64,000 bases of DNA from assembly GCF_011319465.1 (NCBI RefSeq), contig NZ_RCMB01000013.1, positions 1 to 64,000 of the forward strand, in the 5' to 3' direction. This document shows, piece after piece, positions 38,155 to 49,146 of the stretch (positions are counted from its first letter, which is position 1; each line of letters begins with the position of its first letter). Source of the stretch: Candidatus Nitrosotalea sp. TS (lineage in GTDB: Archaea > Thermoproteota > Nitrososphaeria > Nitrososphaerales > Nitrosopumilaceae). A program made the position numbers and the translations under genes. Below the pieces are notes generated by a model. That model was not told the origin of the DNA. It searched no databases and saw only the letters and a program-made list of their open reading frames with translations.

Positions 38155-39068
38155 GCATTTGCTTTAGAATGAAAGATGCAAGTGCTTCTTCGTCTTTCTT
38201 TTCCTTCATCTTTATCTTTGTTTCATACACTTTCATGTCTAAATTTTCAATCTTTCTTGTGTGCAGTCTATCGGCAGAGTCTATTATCATGTGTGATGCT
38301 ACCTCAGAATACATCTTGGCAAGGCCATATACAGAAACTTCGATGCCTGCAGCTTCCAAGTACTTTGCAGCAGGTCCGCTTATTGCGGCATTTCCTATGA
38401 GTGGACTTACCACTACAACTTTTTTCTTGGATTTTGCCAATTCTTTTCTTATTCCTTTAATGGAAAGTATCGGACCTATGCTAGTTAATGGGTTAGCCCG
38501 GGGCAATTATCACCAGTTTTGAATCATGAATGGCGTTTACTGCAGCGGGATTTGCTCGTGCTTTGTCTGCACCCAGATATTTTATTCCCTCTACCTTGTC
38601 TTGACCTTTGTATTTTACCCAAAATTCTTGTAGATGAAGCTCTCCTTTGTTTGTCACAATTCTCGTTTCAACGCTATTGTCAGTCACTGGAATTATTTTT
38701 GTGTCAACAGCAAATTTTTGACACATCCATTCAGTGATATCAGATAAATTTTTCCCGTTCTTGAGCATGTTAGTTCTCAGGAGATGTATTGCTGCATCCC
38801 TATCCCCTATTTTGAACCAAGTTTCTTCCCCAAGCATTTCCATCTGGCGCAAAAATCCAAATGTGTCTTTCTTTATTCCCCATCCTTTATCAGTATCAAG
38901 AATATCTCCAAGCCCGTAAAGCATTGTATCAATATCAGGACAGATGTAAAGACCGTATAACCAGTAATTATCACCAACGTTAGAGATTACAGAGAGATCA
39001 CGTGTTTGAGAGGCTATTCCTCGCACAAGTTTTACAGAACCAGTTCCCCCCGCAAGAATCGTTATCAT
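38144..39068 (-). CDS. cofD: 2-phospho-L-lactate transferase CofD (one frameshift)
   Basis: About 307 residues. ITILAGGTGSVKLVRGI is the CofD nucleotide-binding start; NVGDNYWLYGLYICPD and LGEETWFKIGDRD follow. The frame breaks at 38497-38499; dropping one base of the GGG run (minus strand) gives IIAPANPLTSIGPILSI and the rest of the enzyme. CofD joins the activated phospho-acid to 7,8-didemethyl-8-hydroxy-5-deazariboflavin (Fo) to make F420-0. Followed by cofC with overlap. The Fo synthase genes are at 58993-61422. Confidence 0.93.
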
Positions 39069-39199
39069 TTTTTCAGCATCCCTACGAAGATACTAGGAGA
39101 TGCCAATACAATATTACTCTTGCCAATAAAAATTCACGGATAATTATTGGAAAAAATTAATGCTAAGATTTATTACTGACTTGGGAGGTCATTTGGAAC

Positions 39200-40426
39200 G
39201 TGACTAGGAGACTTTTAATTGTCCCAGTGATAACAGGCTTATTACTTTTTGGTGCAATCGCTCCAGTTTTTGCAACAGTTAACTTTAGTGCAACTTTACC
39301 TCTTGCAGGAAACCCCATCAATCCCACTTATGACTTTGAAAAAAGTTTCTACATAAATTATCCTGCAGGCAGTAAGCTGCAGAGTATACTTCAGGGCAAA
39401 AACATGACAGTAGTCATTTACTGACAACTCAACCAGCGACCCTGCGCTCAAAACATTCATGCAACAAATCAATACAGATATTGTGTCAAATGAACACAGT
39501 TCGGCCGTTTTGACTAATTTAGATGTCAGTTATCAATTAGCTATAAACGGATATTCTGATCATGCATCTTTTGATTACAAAATAGTACTGACTCCTACAG
39601 TTACAGGCTATGTCTTGAAATACAGCTAGTGGAGACATACCGGAAACATTTGATGCATCATGGATGGCATTCAATGCCAATGTACCTATCACCATAACCA
39701 CCAACCAGTATGGACCAATAGAAATCAACTATCCTATAGATTCAATCCAAAGTCAACTGCCTGACCTTTACAACGCACTCAAAGGCACCGACGCCTATAC
39801 AGTATTCCAACAGCCAAACTTGATGGATGCAACTGGACTATTCAGCCAACAGCCAGTAAACAAATGGGATAGTCTTTTCGATCCAGCATATACGCTAAGT
39901 GATGCAGCTGGATACGGGTACAAAGGACAAAAGGTAGCAGTAACCACATTTTCCTCAGGAGAGAGCGAACTTAGCGCAGGCGCATTGAAAATAAATAACA
40001 TCGATGAGGACTTTACAGGTTCTGATGGTATCAAGTATCACATTTCAACAACAGAACAAGCAAATGCAGGAACCATTACGGTACAAGGCCACGCAAATCC
40101 AAATCAAATTCAAGGAGGATGGACTTTTACAGCAACCGCCCAAGCAGTTGCCGGAATTTCAAACACCACAGCAGGTGGAACAGTCAACTATGATGGTATA
40201 TGGAATGGCAGGCTTTGCAGGAGTCATAGCTGTAGGAATATTCTGGTGGAGTAACAGAATGATGAAACAGGAAAAAAATAGAAAACCAGAAGAATCATGG
40301 GGGCCGGTACAATACGAGGAAAGGCATCACTGGGTGGACAAATTTGACGGAGCCGTTAGCGATACAACAAGTACTGGTAGTCAGCCAAGCAATCCAGATG
40401 ACAGGTCAAAAAGATCAGCCATCTAA
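39200..40426 (+). CDS. Exported membrane-anchored protein, unknown (three frameshifts)
   Basis: About 407 residues when joined. It has an N-terminal signal (LLIVPVITGLLLFGAIAPVFA), a long extracytoplasmic beta-rich region with many Asn/Thr, a C-terminal membrane helix (MAGFAGVIAVGIFWW) and a charged cytoplasmic tail (RMMKQEKNRKPEE). Breaks lie near 39415, 39628 and 40200. The start is GTG at 39200 after GGGAGGT, a good ribosome-binding site. Thaumarchaea have paralogues of this layout, but I cannot name a function. Confidence 0.68.
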
Positions 40427-40462
40427 ACATCGACAACAAATTTTATCATTTAAAAAAATAAA

Positions 40463-40742
40463 GTGCGTGCCAGCTGTAACCCTCCTTCTGTTTTACGAGA
40501 TTTCGCTATGCGGCCTACCTAAACAAAGTGCAGCGCTTATAGTTTGATTTGGCCTTGCTCCATACGGGACAGCTCTTTCATTCCTTGCTGGGAATCTCAG
40601 GTATCACCATCACAGTACCCCAGATAGGATAATTTTCTGTTCTGTTGCCAACCATCTCTGGTTATCCGTCTCCGGATCGCATTTGCTGCATGGAGGGAGG
40701 AGTTTCCTCTGCCGTAGCAGTGCCTCATTCACCGGCTCGCAC
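40463..40742 (-). ncRNA. rnpB: RNase P RNA
   Basis: On the minus strand the conserved core GGAGCAAGGCCAAAT matches the universal RNase P CR-IV region. Upstream are GCAGAGGAAACTCCTCC (CR-I) and CAACAGAACAGAAAA (the ACAGA region); downstream is AAAACAGAAGGAGGGTTACAG (CR-V). The ends pair as helix P1: GTGCGAGCC at 40742 with GGCACGCAC at 40463. The RNA trims tRNA 5' leaders with protein partners. Ends are set from P1 and could be off by a few bases. Confidence 0.92.
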
Positions 40743-40786
40743 CCTATCTAAGATTAGGAAGGATTCTATTTTAGCATTGGCAAGAA

Positions 40787-43118
40787 CTACATTTTAGGTG
40801 CAAAATAGTCTTCCTGAGAAGTTGCTTCTTTTCTTGATTTTACAAGGCCATATACAATACGATACAACCTGTAGATGAATCTGTTTTCCCTAAGTCTTGG
40901 AGCAATCACATGCCAAAAGTATCTTGCCCGTATCTCTGAAAATCTAGAATCGCGTACTACAAACACACTGTACTTTGATTTTTCAACAATTTCCATAGTC
41001 TTTGGACTAAATGCCTGTTCAGGTTGATTTCCAGCCCCGACAATCACTATTTCAGGATCCTGGTTTAGATTCTGCAGTAGATCTTTGGTAACATCCATGT
41101 TTGTAGGATAAATTCTTTCTACTGGGACTTTTTTCAGATCAAGATCGAACATTTTTTCATTGATTCTGCTCAAGATATCACGTTCCTCTTCAGGAGATTC
41201 CACTACTCCTCTTACAATTCGTATCTTGCTGTTCATTGAATTTGAAAATGATGTGGCAATTTCAAGACCAAGATCAGAATGTCTTCCTTTATCATATGCT
41301 ACCACTATGTGAGAAAGTTCTTTTTCAAAATCTCTCTTTATGCTTACTCCTATGATATCACATGTCGTAAGAGTAAGTAATTTTCTATTATTACGAAGAT
41401 CATAGAAATCCATTACAAGTAAATTTACTCCTTGTTCTTCTGCAGTAGCAAGAATTGCTTCTGGTGGTATCATGAGATAATCTAACAAGATACCTATATT
41501 CTGAAAAACCAGGTTTCTTCTTCAAGTCGTCAAAGGATTTCATGACGGGTTCGGCAAATCCATGCGCCATAGAAAGAGGTATCTGAATTGGGATTGCGGC
41601 TACATTTAGAAGTGAAATTTCCCCATCTTTGTCCTTTGCAATAGATGAAGCAATAGTTACGAGTTTTTCAACTGTTTTTTTGTTGAATACAACCATAATA
41701 CGATAATCTTTTCTTTGTTGCGGTCCAATGTTTGCAATTAGAGGGGCATAGTGCTCTATCTCTTTTTTTGAAATATACAGTTTATAGATTGAAAAGCCAA
41801 TCAATATCCAGACAACCGCTATTGCCCAACTTAGTGGATTATATATCAAAAGAAACACTGCAAGACCTGCCTTGGCAAAGATTCCTATCAGCGGCATAAG
41901 AGGAAAGAGCGGAATCTTAAATCCATAGTCTAGTTTGTGACCATAAAGTCGTCTGATGTTTATCCCTGCCCAGTTAACCTGAGTAAAAAGAAAGAGGAAC
42001 AACACGCCTGCGGCAAGTGCAATTTGTTCTAGTGGAAGCCACGCTGCCATTATCAACATGATAAATCCCGATGCAATTATTGCAAAATGTGGTGTGTGAA
42101 ATTTAGGGTGAATTGAGCTGAAAATATACGGCAGATTGTATTGTCTTCCCATGGCAAAAGATACCCTGCTTGAAGAAAACGTAGTTGCACTCAAAGCTGC
42201 AATGCTTGACACTAGTCCACCGACAAAAACCAAAATTGTCCCATACGGTATCAAGTACTGGGCAGCTTTTCCAATTCCCAGGTCTTGATAACCTCCAATG
42301 TATTTCCATACCTCCTGTCCAACTACATTAGATTGAAGGCCACCAACAAAAGCAAATGTGAATACAATGTAGAGTGCGGTTACAACCCCAAGTGCAATGA
42401 AGATTGCTCGTGGAATATTCTTCTTTGGGTTTTTTACTTCCTCTCCTGTTTGTACAATTATTTCATATCCTTCAAAAGCTATGTAGGTAATGCCCATAGC
42501 TAAAATGAATCCAGTCATACCATGCGGTACAAAATTGTGAAAGTTATCTGCCCAACTATGATTAACAAAACCCACTGCAAAAAGCGCGGATGTTATAAGA
42601 ACTACAATTATCACAAGCTGTGCAATTGTAAGCCCGTTACCAACTCTGCCAGTAAGTGATACGCCCCGGTAATTCACGTATGTGAATAAGATTATTGAAA
42701 TTACTGCAATGATTTTACTTAGTGGTATCCCACCATACTCTGGCGCAACTCCCAAACTTGTAAGTAAGCTTCCAAAGAAATCTCCAATCGAAACAGCATA
42801 CAGACTGCCTGCTATCATATGTGCAAACCAAGCAATCCATCCACTGATGAACGCGTTAGGTCTAGGAAGACCTTCTTTTACCCATCTATATCCCCCACCA
42901 GCCTCTGGAAAGGCAGAACCTAGTTCGGCATATGTCAAAGCAGTAAAGAAGCTTACTACTCCGCTAACTGCAAATACAATTGGAAGAGAAGGTCCAGACT
43001 CATTCATTGCAGGACCTACCAAGTTAAAGATGGCACCGCCTATCATGGCGGCAATTCCTATCATTGTGATGTCTAGCAGAGAAAGACTGCGAACAAGTCC
43101 TGTATGATCAGATGTCAT
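40787..43118 (-). CDS. APC-family permease fused to universal-stress domains (one frameshift)
   Basis: About 776 residues. The first 420 form an amino-acid/polyamine permease with 12 membrane helices (MIGIAAMIGGAIFNLVGPA, EAGGGYRWVKEGLPRPNAF). The rest is a tandem UspA-like cytoplasmic part (RIMVVFNKKTVEKLVTIASS; VIVGAGNQPEQAFSPKTMEI). A break at about 41484, an extra base after YRYLV, splits it; the corrected junction is YRYLVDYLMIPPEAI. The Usp part may gate transport by nucleotide binding. Substrate unknown. Confidence 0.89.
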
Positions 43119-43249
43119 GCAACCCTACCGTGTGGAAAAAACGCTCGCATAAATCTTTACCCACATGAAAAAGCCATCACGAATAAAGTATGATATCTTG
43201 GAAAGACGTATAACTTGGACTTCTTTTCTGCCAAAATTACACAAGTTGC

Positions 43250-43759
43250 TTATTCCAGAGTTGTTTTAGGCACTACGCCATACTCGTTTGATATCTCAAC
43301 TATTTTTTCTTGTGTATCTGCGTGTGAATAGTCCCTTAAGAGATCTTGATTGAGATCAAAAAAAGTGTGTCCCCATTTGAATTTGTTCAGTACTGCATGA
43401 GCCTGATCGTCAAATCCCATAATGAAAAGAGTTGCCGCGATGGCTTCTGCTGTGGTAAGCTTTCCTATTTTAGCATAATTTACAGGATTTCCAGCAAGTA
43501 ATGGTGGTAGTTTTCGAGAAATGCCCGAGAAGTTTGTGAAGAATGTTTTTTGCACCAACTCCCAAGAACAATCAACAGCTGTAATAGAGTCTACAGTGTG
43601 CACATCAGTCTTTAAAACCACTTTTGGCGCGAAAGGATCTAAAATCATTGTAGCTCGTACTGTTCTTCTTATTTGCTTTGCCAACCCAAATTTTACCAAT
43701 TTTGCAGCAGTGCATTTTGTTGGATCATCTTGTTTTAACATAAAAATTTGAACTTTCAT
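43250..43759 (-). CDS. tsr3: rRNA aminocarboxypropyltransferase Tsr3 (DUF367)
   Basis: A Tsr3 enzyme, which adds the acp group from S-adenosylmethionine to a hypermodified uridine of small-subunit rRNA. Signatures: KCTAAKLVKFG, LDPFAPKVVL, AVDCSWE and RKLPPLLAGNPVNYAKIGKL. The longest frame begins at 43777, but ATG at 43759 (MKVQIFMLKQDDP) fits the family start, so I use it (169 residues). No neighbour on its strand is clearly linked. Confidence 0.93.
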   Translation of the reverse strand: MKVQIFMLKQDDPTKCTAAKLVKFGLAKQIRRTVRATMILDPFAPKVVLKTDVHTVDSITAVDCSWELVQKTFFTNFSGISRKLPPLLAGNPVNYAKIGKLTTAEAIAATLFIMGFDDQAHAVLNKFKWGHTFFDLNQDLLRDYSHADTQEKIVEISNEYGVVPKTTLE

Positions 43760-43824
43760 TTTATTACTACAATCCATTGAAAAATAAATTATGCGATATT
43801 TTGGATATGGTTTTCATCAAATAA

Positions 43825-46800
43825 TTATTTTGTCAAATAAGTTACCTGGTAATAAAATCTAGAAACTTGATCATTTTTTACTATCTGTATGTTCCACTGA
43901 CCAACTTGGAGACTATCATTTGTTCCAGATGGAAGAAGACTGAATTGTTGTATTCGCTGATCCGAGCCAGAAAATCCCACCAAAAGGGTCTCATTTCCAA
44001 TTTTCACAGTCTGGTAAAGTGAACTTCCTTGAAATGTTGATTGATATACATCACAGTCCGCACTAGAGCCAATGATGCAAGTGCCGCTGGGTGAGATTAC
44101 CTTAAAGCTAACCGCATTTTCGTCACCTGGATTTACACGAAGTAGTCCATCTATCTCTCTTGGATAATAAGTTTGACTGGCATTGATCTTTTCATTCAGA
44201 TTTATTGGAATGAGAGAACTTGATATCATATTCTCCTTGTCTACAATCATAGATTGAGTGGTTCGCTTTTGTGTGGGTCCCACACTTGTCGGAATTACAG
44301 TCGTTTCTTGCGTGTTATTTGTGGATGGGGGGTGGTTTGAGTAACGTTCGAAGGAGGAGTCACTTGTGTGGCATTTGTTTGCGAGGTGATGTTTACTTGA
44401 GGTAATTGATTAACTACTTGATATGTCGCATTAAAGAATCCAAACGGTGCCTGGGCTATTACAATATAATTTCCAAGAGATGTTGATTTTGGAATTGTGT
44501 AATTATAGTCAAAGTAACCATTCGGATCAAAAGATACTGTGAGCATGTTTCAATGTGTAACCCTTTTGCGATGCAACTTGTCCTTCACTAATTACAGTAT
44601 CATTTGTCAAGCCAAATGTAAGATATGCGTTGTTAATCGAGATGATAGAGCTGGTTCTGCCTGTAATCAAAACTGCCTGACCAGGAAGATACTGGACATG
44701 ATCTGTGCCCATGAAAAGTTGTGGCTTTCCTGAGCTAACTGTAAATGAGTCTGTCACCTGGAATGTTGTTCGAGCATTGTTAGTAAGATATTGTGCATAA
44801 ACTCTGTAATTTCCTGTTGTCCACACACCAGGCTGCATTGGTACTAATACATTGAACTGGCCACCTTGGTTTAGATTGGCAAAACCGCTGTAGATTTGTT
44901 CTCCAGTCTGAGTGTAAATTGATACTTGAACTTGGTTGTTAATGGCCTGAGATGCAGCGTTTGGTTGCGGTAGCGCTTGTCCAAAAATGTTCAATACGTC
45001 AGTACTCATGTATGCTGTCTTGTCAGTCTCTATAGTAAATGGAGAGATGGTAGTTTGATTTTGTGGATTTGGCGACACTTGGAAGAACAATTGTGAATTC
45101 CCATTGGCAGAGTTGATAGTTATGCTATAGATTCCATACAGGCTGGTCTGCGAGGTTCCACTAGATGATGCTGCTCTATTAGTGGTGATTGTAGAGGCAG
45201 TGTTAAATGTCGCTTGACTTGGGACGGTATAATTCCATGAGAAAAGTCCATTATTCAATGCTAAATTAGTGGTGATTACTTTCCCATCAGGTTGTAAGAG
45301 ATTTAGCGTATATGCAGAAGTTCCCGTTCGGCTTGATATTTTTCCAGTTAGATGAACAATGTCGCCAACCCCATACACTTGTTTATCAATACTAGCACAA
45401 TAGGACCTTGACTGCCAGTATCAAGCGGGTTATACGTTGAAAAAGTGGTCGACGTCTGAAGATTACCGTATGAAGCCTTTAGGGTGTACGTGCCAGCAGT
45501 AAATATACTAGGGATAAGAGATTGCGTGACAACAAAATTTCCACTGCTGTCAGGATATGCAAAGAAGCCAAGGTGTTGATTGGCTAATGGCTGAGCCGCT
45601 GGCTAGATTTGAACTTTGAGAATACAATAGGCTTCCCTGTGGAATTGATAACTGAGATCTGGATTTGAGATCCCTGAATCAACATGCTGGGTTGCACTCT
45701 GCCTGAAATAACGATTGAATCTCCATATGCATATAGTGTCTTGTCAGTGGCCATAGTGAGTGGACCTGTCTGTGTTGTTGTAGGCTGGTAGGTGCTAGGA
45801 TTAGCCGCAACTACAAAATCAGCTTCAGCTGTTGATGAAGAGATAGATATTATTGCTCTGTAATTTCCAAGTCTGTTCGGATCACTTGGATACGTAAAAT
45901 TGTAAGCAAATGTGTTAGACGGAGTTATGTTGACAAATGTTTTAATGTCTAAAGTTTGTCGGCACACCTCCCCGAGTTGCAGTTGCTGTAGATGATTGTA
46001 TTATTTCTAAAGATGGAGAAAGTCCAGAATTTTGTAGACCTGCCAGTTGAGTACGTCCGCTTATCTGTACAGTATTCCCAAGGCCATACACCTGTTTGTC
46101 AGTTGATATCAATAATGGCGTAGTTTGTGCTTGTTGAGACACTAGTGTAAAGGAAACAGTAGTTTTTGCAGTTCCATAACTTGCAGTAATGGTATACTTT
46201 CCATAAATTGGATTGATGCTATTTATCACAATTCCAGATGCGCTTGAGTGAGATTGGTACTGACTATAAGTTGTAAAATGACCTTGTGTGTCAGGAAAGA
46301 GATTTCCTTGATATATCATGGTGCCATTTGGAGTATAGACTTTGTAAACCACTGGAGTTAGTGGAATAACTTGAGAAACAGTTCCATCGAGTGTAATTGG
46401 TTGTGATAATGTGTAACTTGACTGGTCTGTTGACATTGACATGGTGGCATGAAGCAGACTGGGTTGGAGGAACAAATGGCGTAGAACCAAGCATGAAAGC
46501 AGATGATGCTACAAGATTTCCATATGATGCAGATATGGTGTAATTGCCTTCTGGAAATCCCAATACCTGGCTTGTTGTCATCGACGTGCTAAATTGACAG
46601 ACTAGTGTTTGGATATAGAGTAAACGTTTTTTGAAACCCAGATGGCCCCGATACTATCAAATTAACTGATAGAGGATATCCCAGGACAGGATCATTTAGA
46701 AGCGTTGAAACTTTACCACTTATTGTTACAGTGTCTCCGAAAGATATAGCTTGGTTTGTCAGTGGCAACAGACATGACATTTTGAGCAGTAGTAGTAGGT

Positions 46801-47323
46801 TGTAGTGAGTTGACCGTTAGAGGAACCCGGGGTGGCCGCTTTGTAAATCCAGTCACTTGAAGAACCCGTTTCATAGCCATCTGTCCAGTCTCTGCCATGA
46901 ACCACCTCCTCCTTGAAGATCTGACAGAGACGGAGTTTGATCAATTATTGTATTACTAGTGCTTTTTAATTGGATAACTGCGCCTGCATGTGGAAACCAC
47001 AATGGTCCATATGTGACAAGTAAGAACTGTTTGCTCTGAAGCATGGTGCCGCTTGGCATCGTGTAGGTTTGTCGTAGCCCTGTTGTTGCACCAATGGTCC
47101 ACCCACCAACATTTACAGGACTAGCAGTAGGATTGTAGAGTTCTACCCAGTCTATTGGATATTTGGTGTCATCCCCAACTGGATTGATATCGGCTTCATT
47201 TATCACCACATGATTTGCTATAGGAGCAGCCTGACCTAGAGCAGAATAAGTTTGTCCAATTAAAATTAGAATTAAAAAGCTGACAATAGTGTAGGATCTC
47301 AAATGTCTCATCTGTGCTACCAT
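43825..47323 (-). CDS. Exported lamin-tail / repeated Ig-like surface protein (about ten frameshifts)
   Basis: Fragments in order form one chain of about 1,160 residues: signal peptide (IVSFLILILIGQTYSALGQ), a lamin-tail domain (HVVINEADINPVGDD..WVELYNPTASPVNVGGW), then six or more Ig-like modules with the phrase MSVATDKPSY..GDTVTISGKV, and a C-terminal beta domain. About ten frame changes are needed; joins such as PSYIFGDTVTISGKV are seamless and none removes a stop inside a domain. Breaks are far denser here than elsewhere, so a true pseudogene cannot be excluded. Surface structure or adhesion is inferred. Confidence 0.72.
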
Positions 47324-47479
47324 ATCATCATGGAGATTACAATTTTAGGTGTTGATTGTGGAAAAGTTGAGCTGATTGTTAATCCCCAATATGCCTTTAA
47401 CCGCATTAGATAAACTTAGCCTAGAATTCATTATAAGTTGTTCGTAGAATTTGTCGTCTTGTGAGATGAAATTTGAGTA

Positions 47480-47728
47480 TTACCCGGTCTTTGTTTCATC
47501 ACAGGTTGGGCACTTGTTCTGAATTATCCTGGCGCCGCAGATTGCACATATTCCTTCGCCTATTGCCTTTTGGATCTGTTTCTTTCGCCGTCCAACAAAT
47601 ACGTGAATCCCAAAGTATGCCACAATCGCAATTATTATTGCATATACAGGAGCCATGAATGGCAACAATCCTATCATAAGAAACAAAATTCCTAGGATCA
47701 GCAAGATTTCGCGCTTTTCAAATCCCAA
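47480..47728 (-). CDS. Membrane hairpin + zinc-ribbon protein, 82 aa
   Basis: Two hydrophobic stretches (residues about 8-25 and 27-45), a basic segment (GRRKKQIQKAI) and a four-cysteine ribbon (CAICG...CPTC). The layout copies the 103 aa protein at 27535-27846, though the sequences differ. Function is unknown. An upstream A/T-rich stretch could be the promoter. Confidence 0.72.
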   Translation of the reverse strand: MGFEKREILLILGILFLMIGLLPFMAPVYAIIIAIVAYFGIHVFVGRRKKQIQKAIGEGICAICGARIIQNKCPTCDETKTG

Positions 47729-47913
47729 GATATTCTTTGAGTAAAAAATTTCAATAAATAGGTATGCCAGTACTCAGAGTCACTGAATTCACATTCATCT
47801 CTTTATCATGTCTCTAACTCTTCTTCATCGCCTGACCCATCATGGTTTGTCAAAGTCAGATAATAACTAATTGAAATGGTACGGAACTATTCTACCAATA
47901 TAAAATACAAAAA

Positions 47914-47987
47914 TGGGATCGGCCGGATTTGAACCGACGACCTCAGGTACCCAAAACCCGAATCATACCAAGCTAGACCACGATCCC
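47914..47987 (-). tRNA. tRNA-Pro(UGG)
   Basis: On the minus strand the acceptor GGGATCG pairs with CGATCCC, discriminator A. D stem GTC/GAT (one wobble), anticodon stem CGGGT/ACCTG with a 7-base loop TTTGGGT, giving anticodon TGG. T arm GTCGG-TTCAAAT-CCGGC. No intron. Class I, 74 nt. It lies in the gap before methionine aminopeptidase. Confidence 0.95.
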
Positions 47988-48074
47988 GATGTTGAATGCA
48001 CAAAAAAGTCCCCAATTTAAGCTTCCCATATGAGATGATGATTTTAAATAACAAATCCATTCAACGCTAAACTA

Positions 48075-48965
48075 ATGCAGGTTCAAGATTACATTAATGC
48101 AGGCAAAATTGCAGCCGAAGTTAGAGAAAACGCTAGGAAAAAATATCATGTAGGCTCAACACTGCTAGAAATTTGCGAATCAATTGAAAAGGAGATAGAA
48201 CGAAAAGGAGGCAAATGTGCTTTTCCTGTAAATGCCAGTCTAAATGAGATCGCCGCTCATTATACTGCAGAGCCAAATGATAGTACTGTTATCAAAGAAA
48301 ATGATCTGCTTAAAATTGACTTGGGTGTGCAGATAAACGGATACATTGCAGATACTGCGGTAACAGTTTGCTATGATCCAAATTATGATTATCTCGTACA
48401 AGCTGCAGAAGCTGCCCTAAGAGAAGCAATCTCGATCATACATGTCGGTACAAAATCAAGCGATGTTGGAAAAATTATAGAGAATACAGCAAAGCAAATG
48501 GGAGGTATGCCAATTGCAAACCTTAGTGGTCATTCGTTAGAACAATTCACAATCCACGCCGGAAAATCTGTGCCAAACATATGGTCTATAGGATCATTTT
48601 CTTTCCAGTCAACAGAAGCATATGCATGTGAGCCATTTGTTACAACACCTGATGGTCTTGGATTTGTGCGAGAAGGTAAGACAAGAAATATTTTTTCTCT
48701 GGTTACAAGAAAACGTGCAAAAGATGACGATGCAAACAAGCTCGTCGATTTTATTTGGCAAAAATTCAATATGTTGCCATTTGCATTAAGATGGCTCATA
48801 CCTGAATGGGATGAAAAAACTGCTAGAACGCTTTTAGACAAATTAGTTCAGAATAAAATTGTCAGATCATATCCTATTTTGGTAGAAGCAAATAACCAAA
48901 GAGTTGCTCAAGCAGAACATACCTTCATACCACAAGAAAATGGCGTCACTGTAACGACTATTTGA
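48075..48965 (+). CDS. map: Methionine aminopeptidase, type II archaeal
   Basis: A 296-residue type II enzyme that removes the initiator Met. Metal ligands are seen in order: Asp in KIDLGVQINGYIADTAVT (two), His in NLSGHSLEQFTIH, Glu in AYACEPF, and Glu in FIPQENG. The insert of about 60 residues before the C-terminal strands marks type II. ATG at 48075 follows an A/T box about 30 bases upstream. Its 3' end overlaps the convergent zinc-protein gene by 8 bases. Confidence 0.96.
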   Translation: MQVQDYINAGKIAAEVRENARKKYHVGSTLLEICESIEKEIERKGGKCAFPVNASLNEIAAHYTAEPNDSTVIKENDLLKIDLGVQINGYIADTAVTVCYDPNYDYLVQAAEAALREAISIIHVGTKSSDVGKIIENTAKQMGGMPIANLSGHSLEQFTIHAGKSVPNIWSIGSFSFQSTEAYACEPFVTTPDGLGFVREGKTRNIFSLVTRKRAKDDDANKLVDFIWQKFNMLPFALRWLIPEWDEKTARTLLDKLVQNKIVRSYPILVEANNQRVAQAEHTFIPQENGVTVTTI

Positions 48966-49146
48966 CGACTTCGCCGAAGATTTTCGATATCGATATCTGA
49001 CCATTGTTACATGAGGAACATTTGTCAATTATCTTAAAGACGTAATCACCTTCTACAAATTTTCTTTTTTTAGCAATATTGCACGAGTCACACTGTTCTA
49101 CGGTATATGGATCTATGATCTCTTGTTTCTTCCTAAAAAATATCAT
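48958..49146 (-). CDS. Small four-cysteine zinc protein, 62 aa
   Basis: Two CxxC knuckles (CDSC at about residue 19 and CSSC at about residue 43) around a basic/aromatic middle suggest one zinc site. I do not recognise a family. The ATG overlaps the stop of the DUF1512 gene (ATGA), so both are probably translated together. Function unknown. Confidence 0.7.
   Translation of the reverse strand: MIFFRKKQEIIDPYTVEQCDSCNIAKKRKFVEGDYVFKIIDKCSSCNNGQISISKIFGEVVK

Noticed and set aside
47330-47413. 27-codon plus-strand frame (MEITILGVDCG start) opposite the lamin-tail gene's upstream region
   Set aside because: Lies in promoter DNA of the minus-strand surface gene; single short frame without support.
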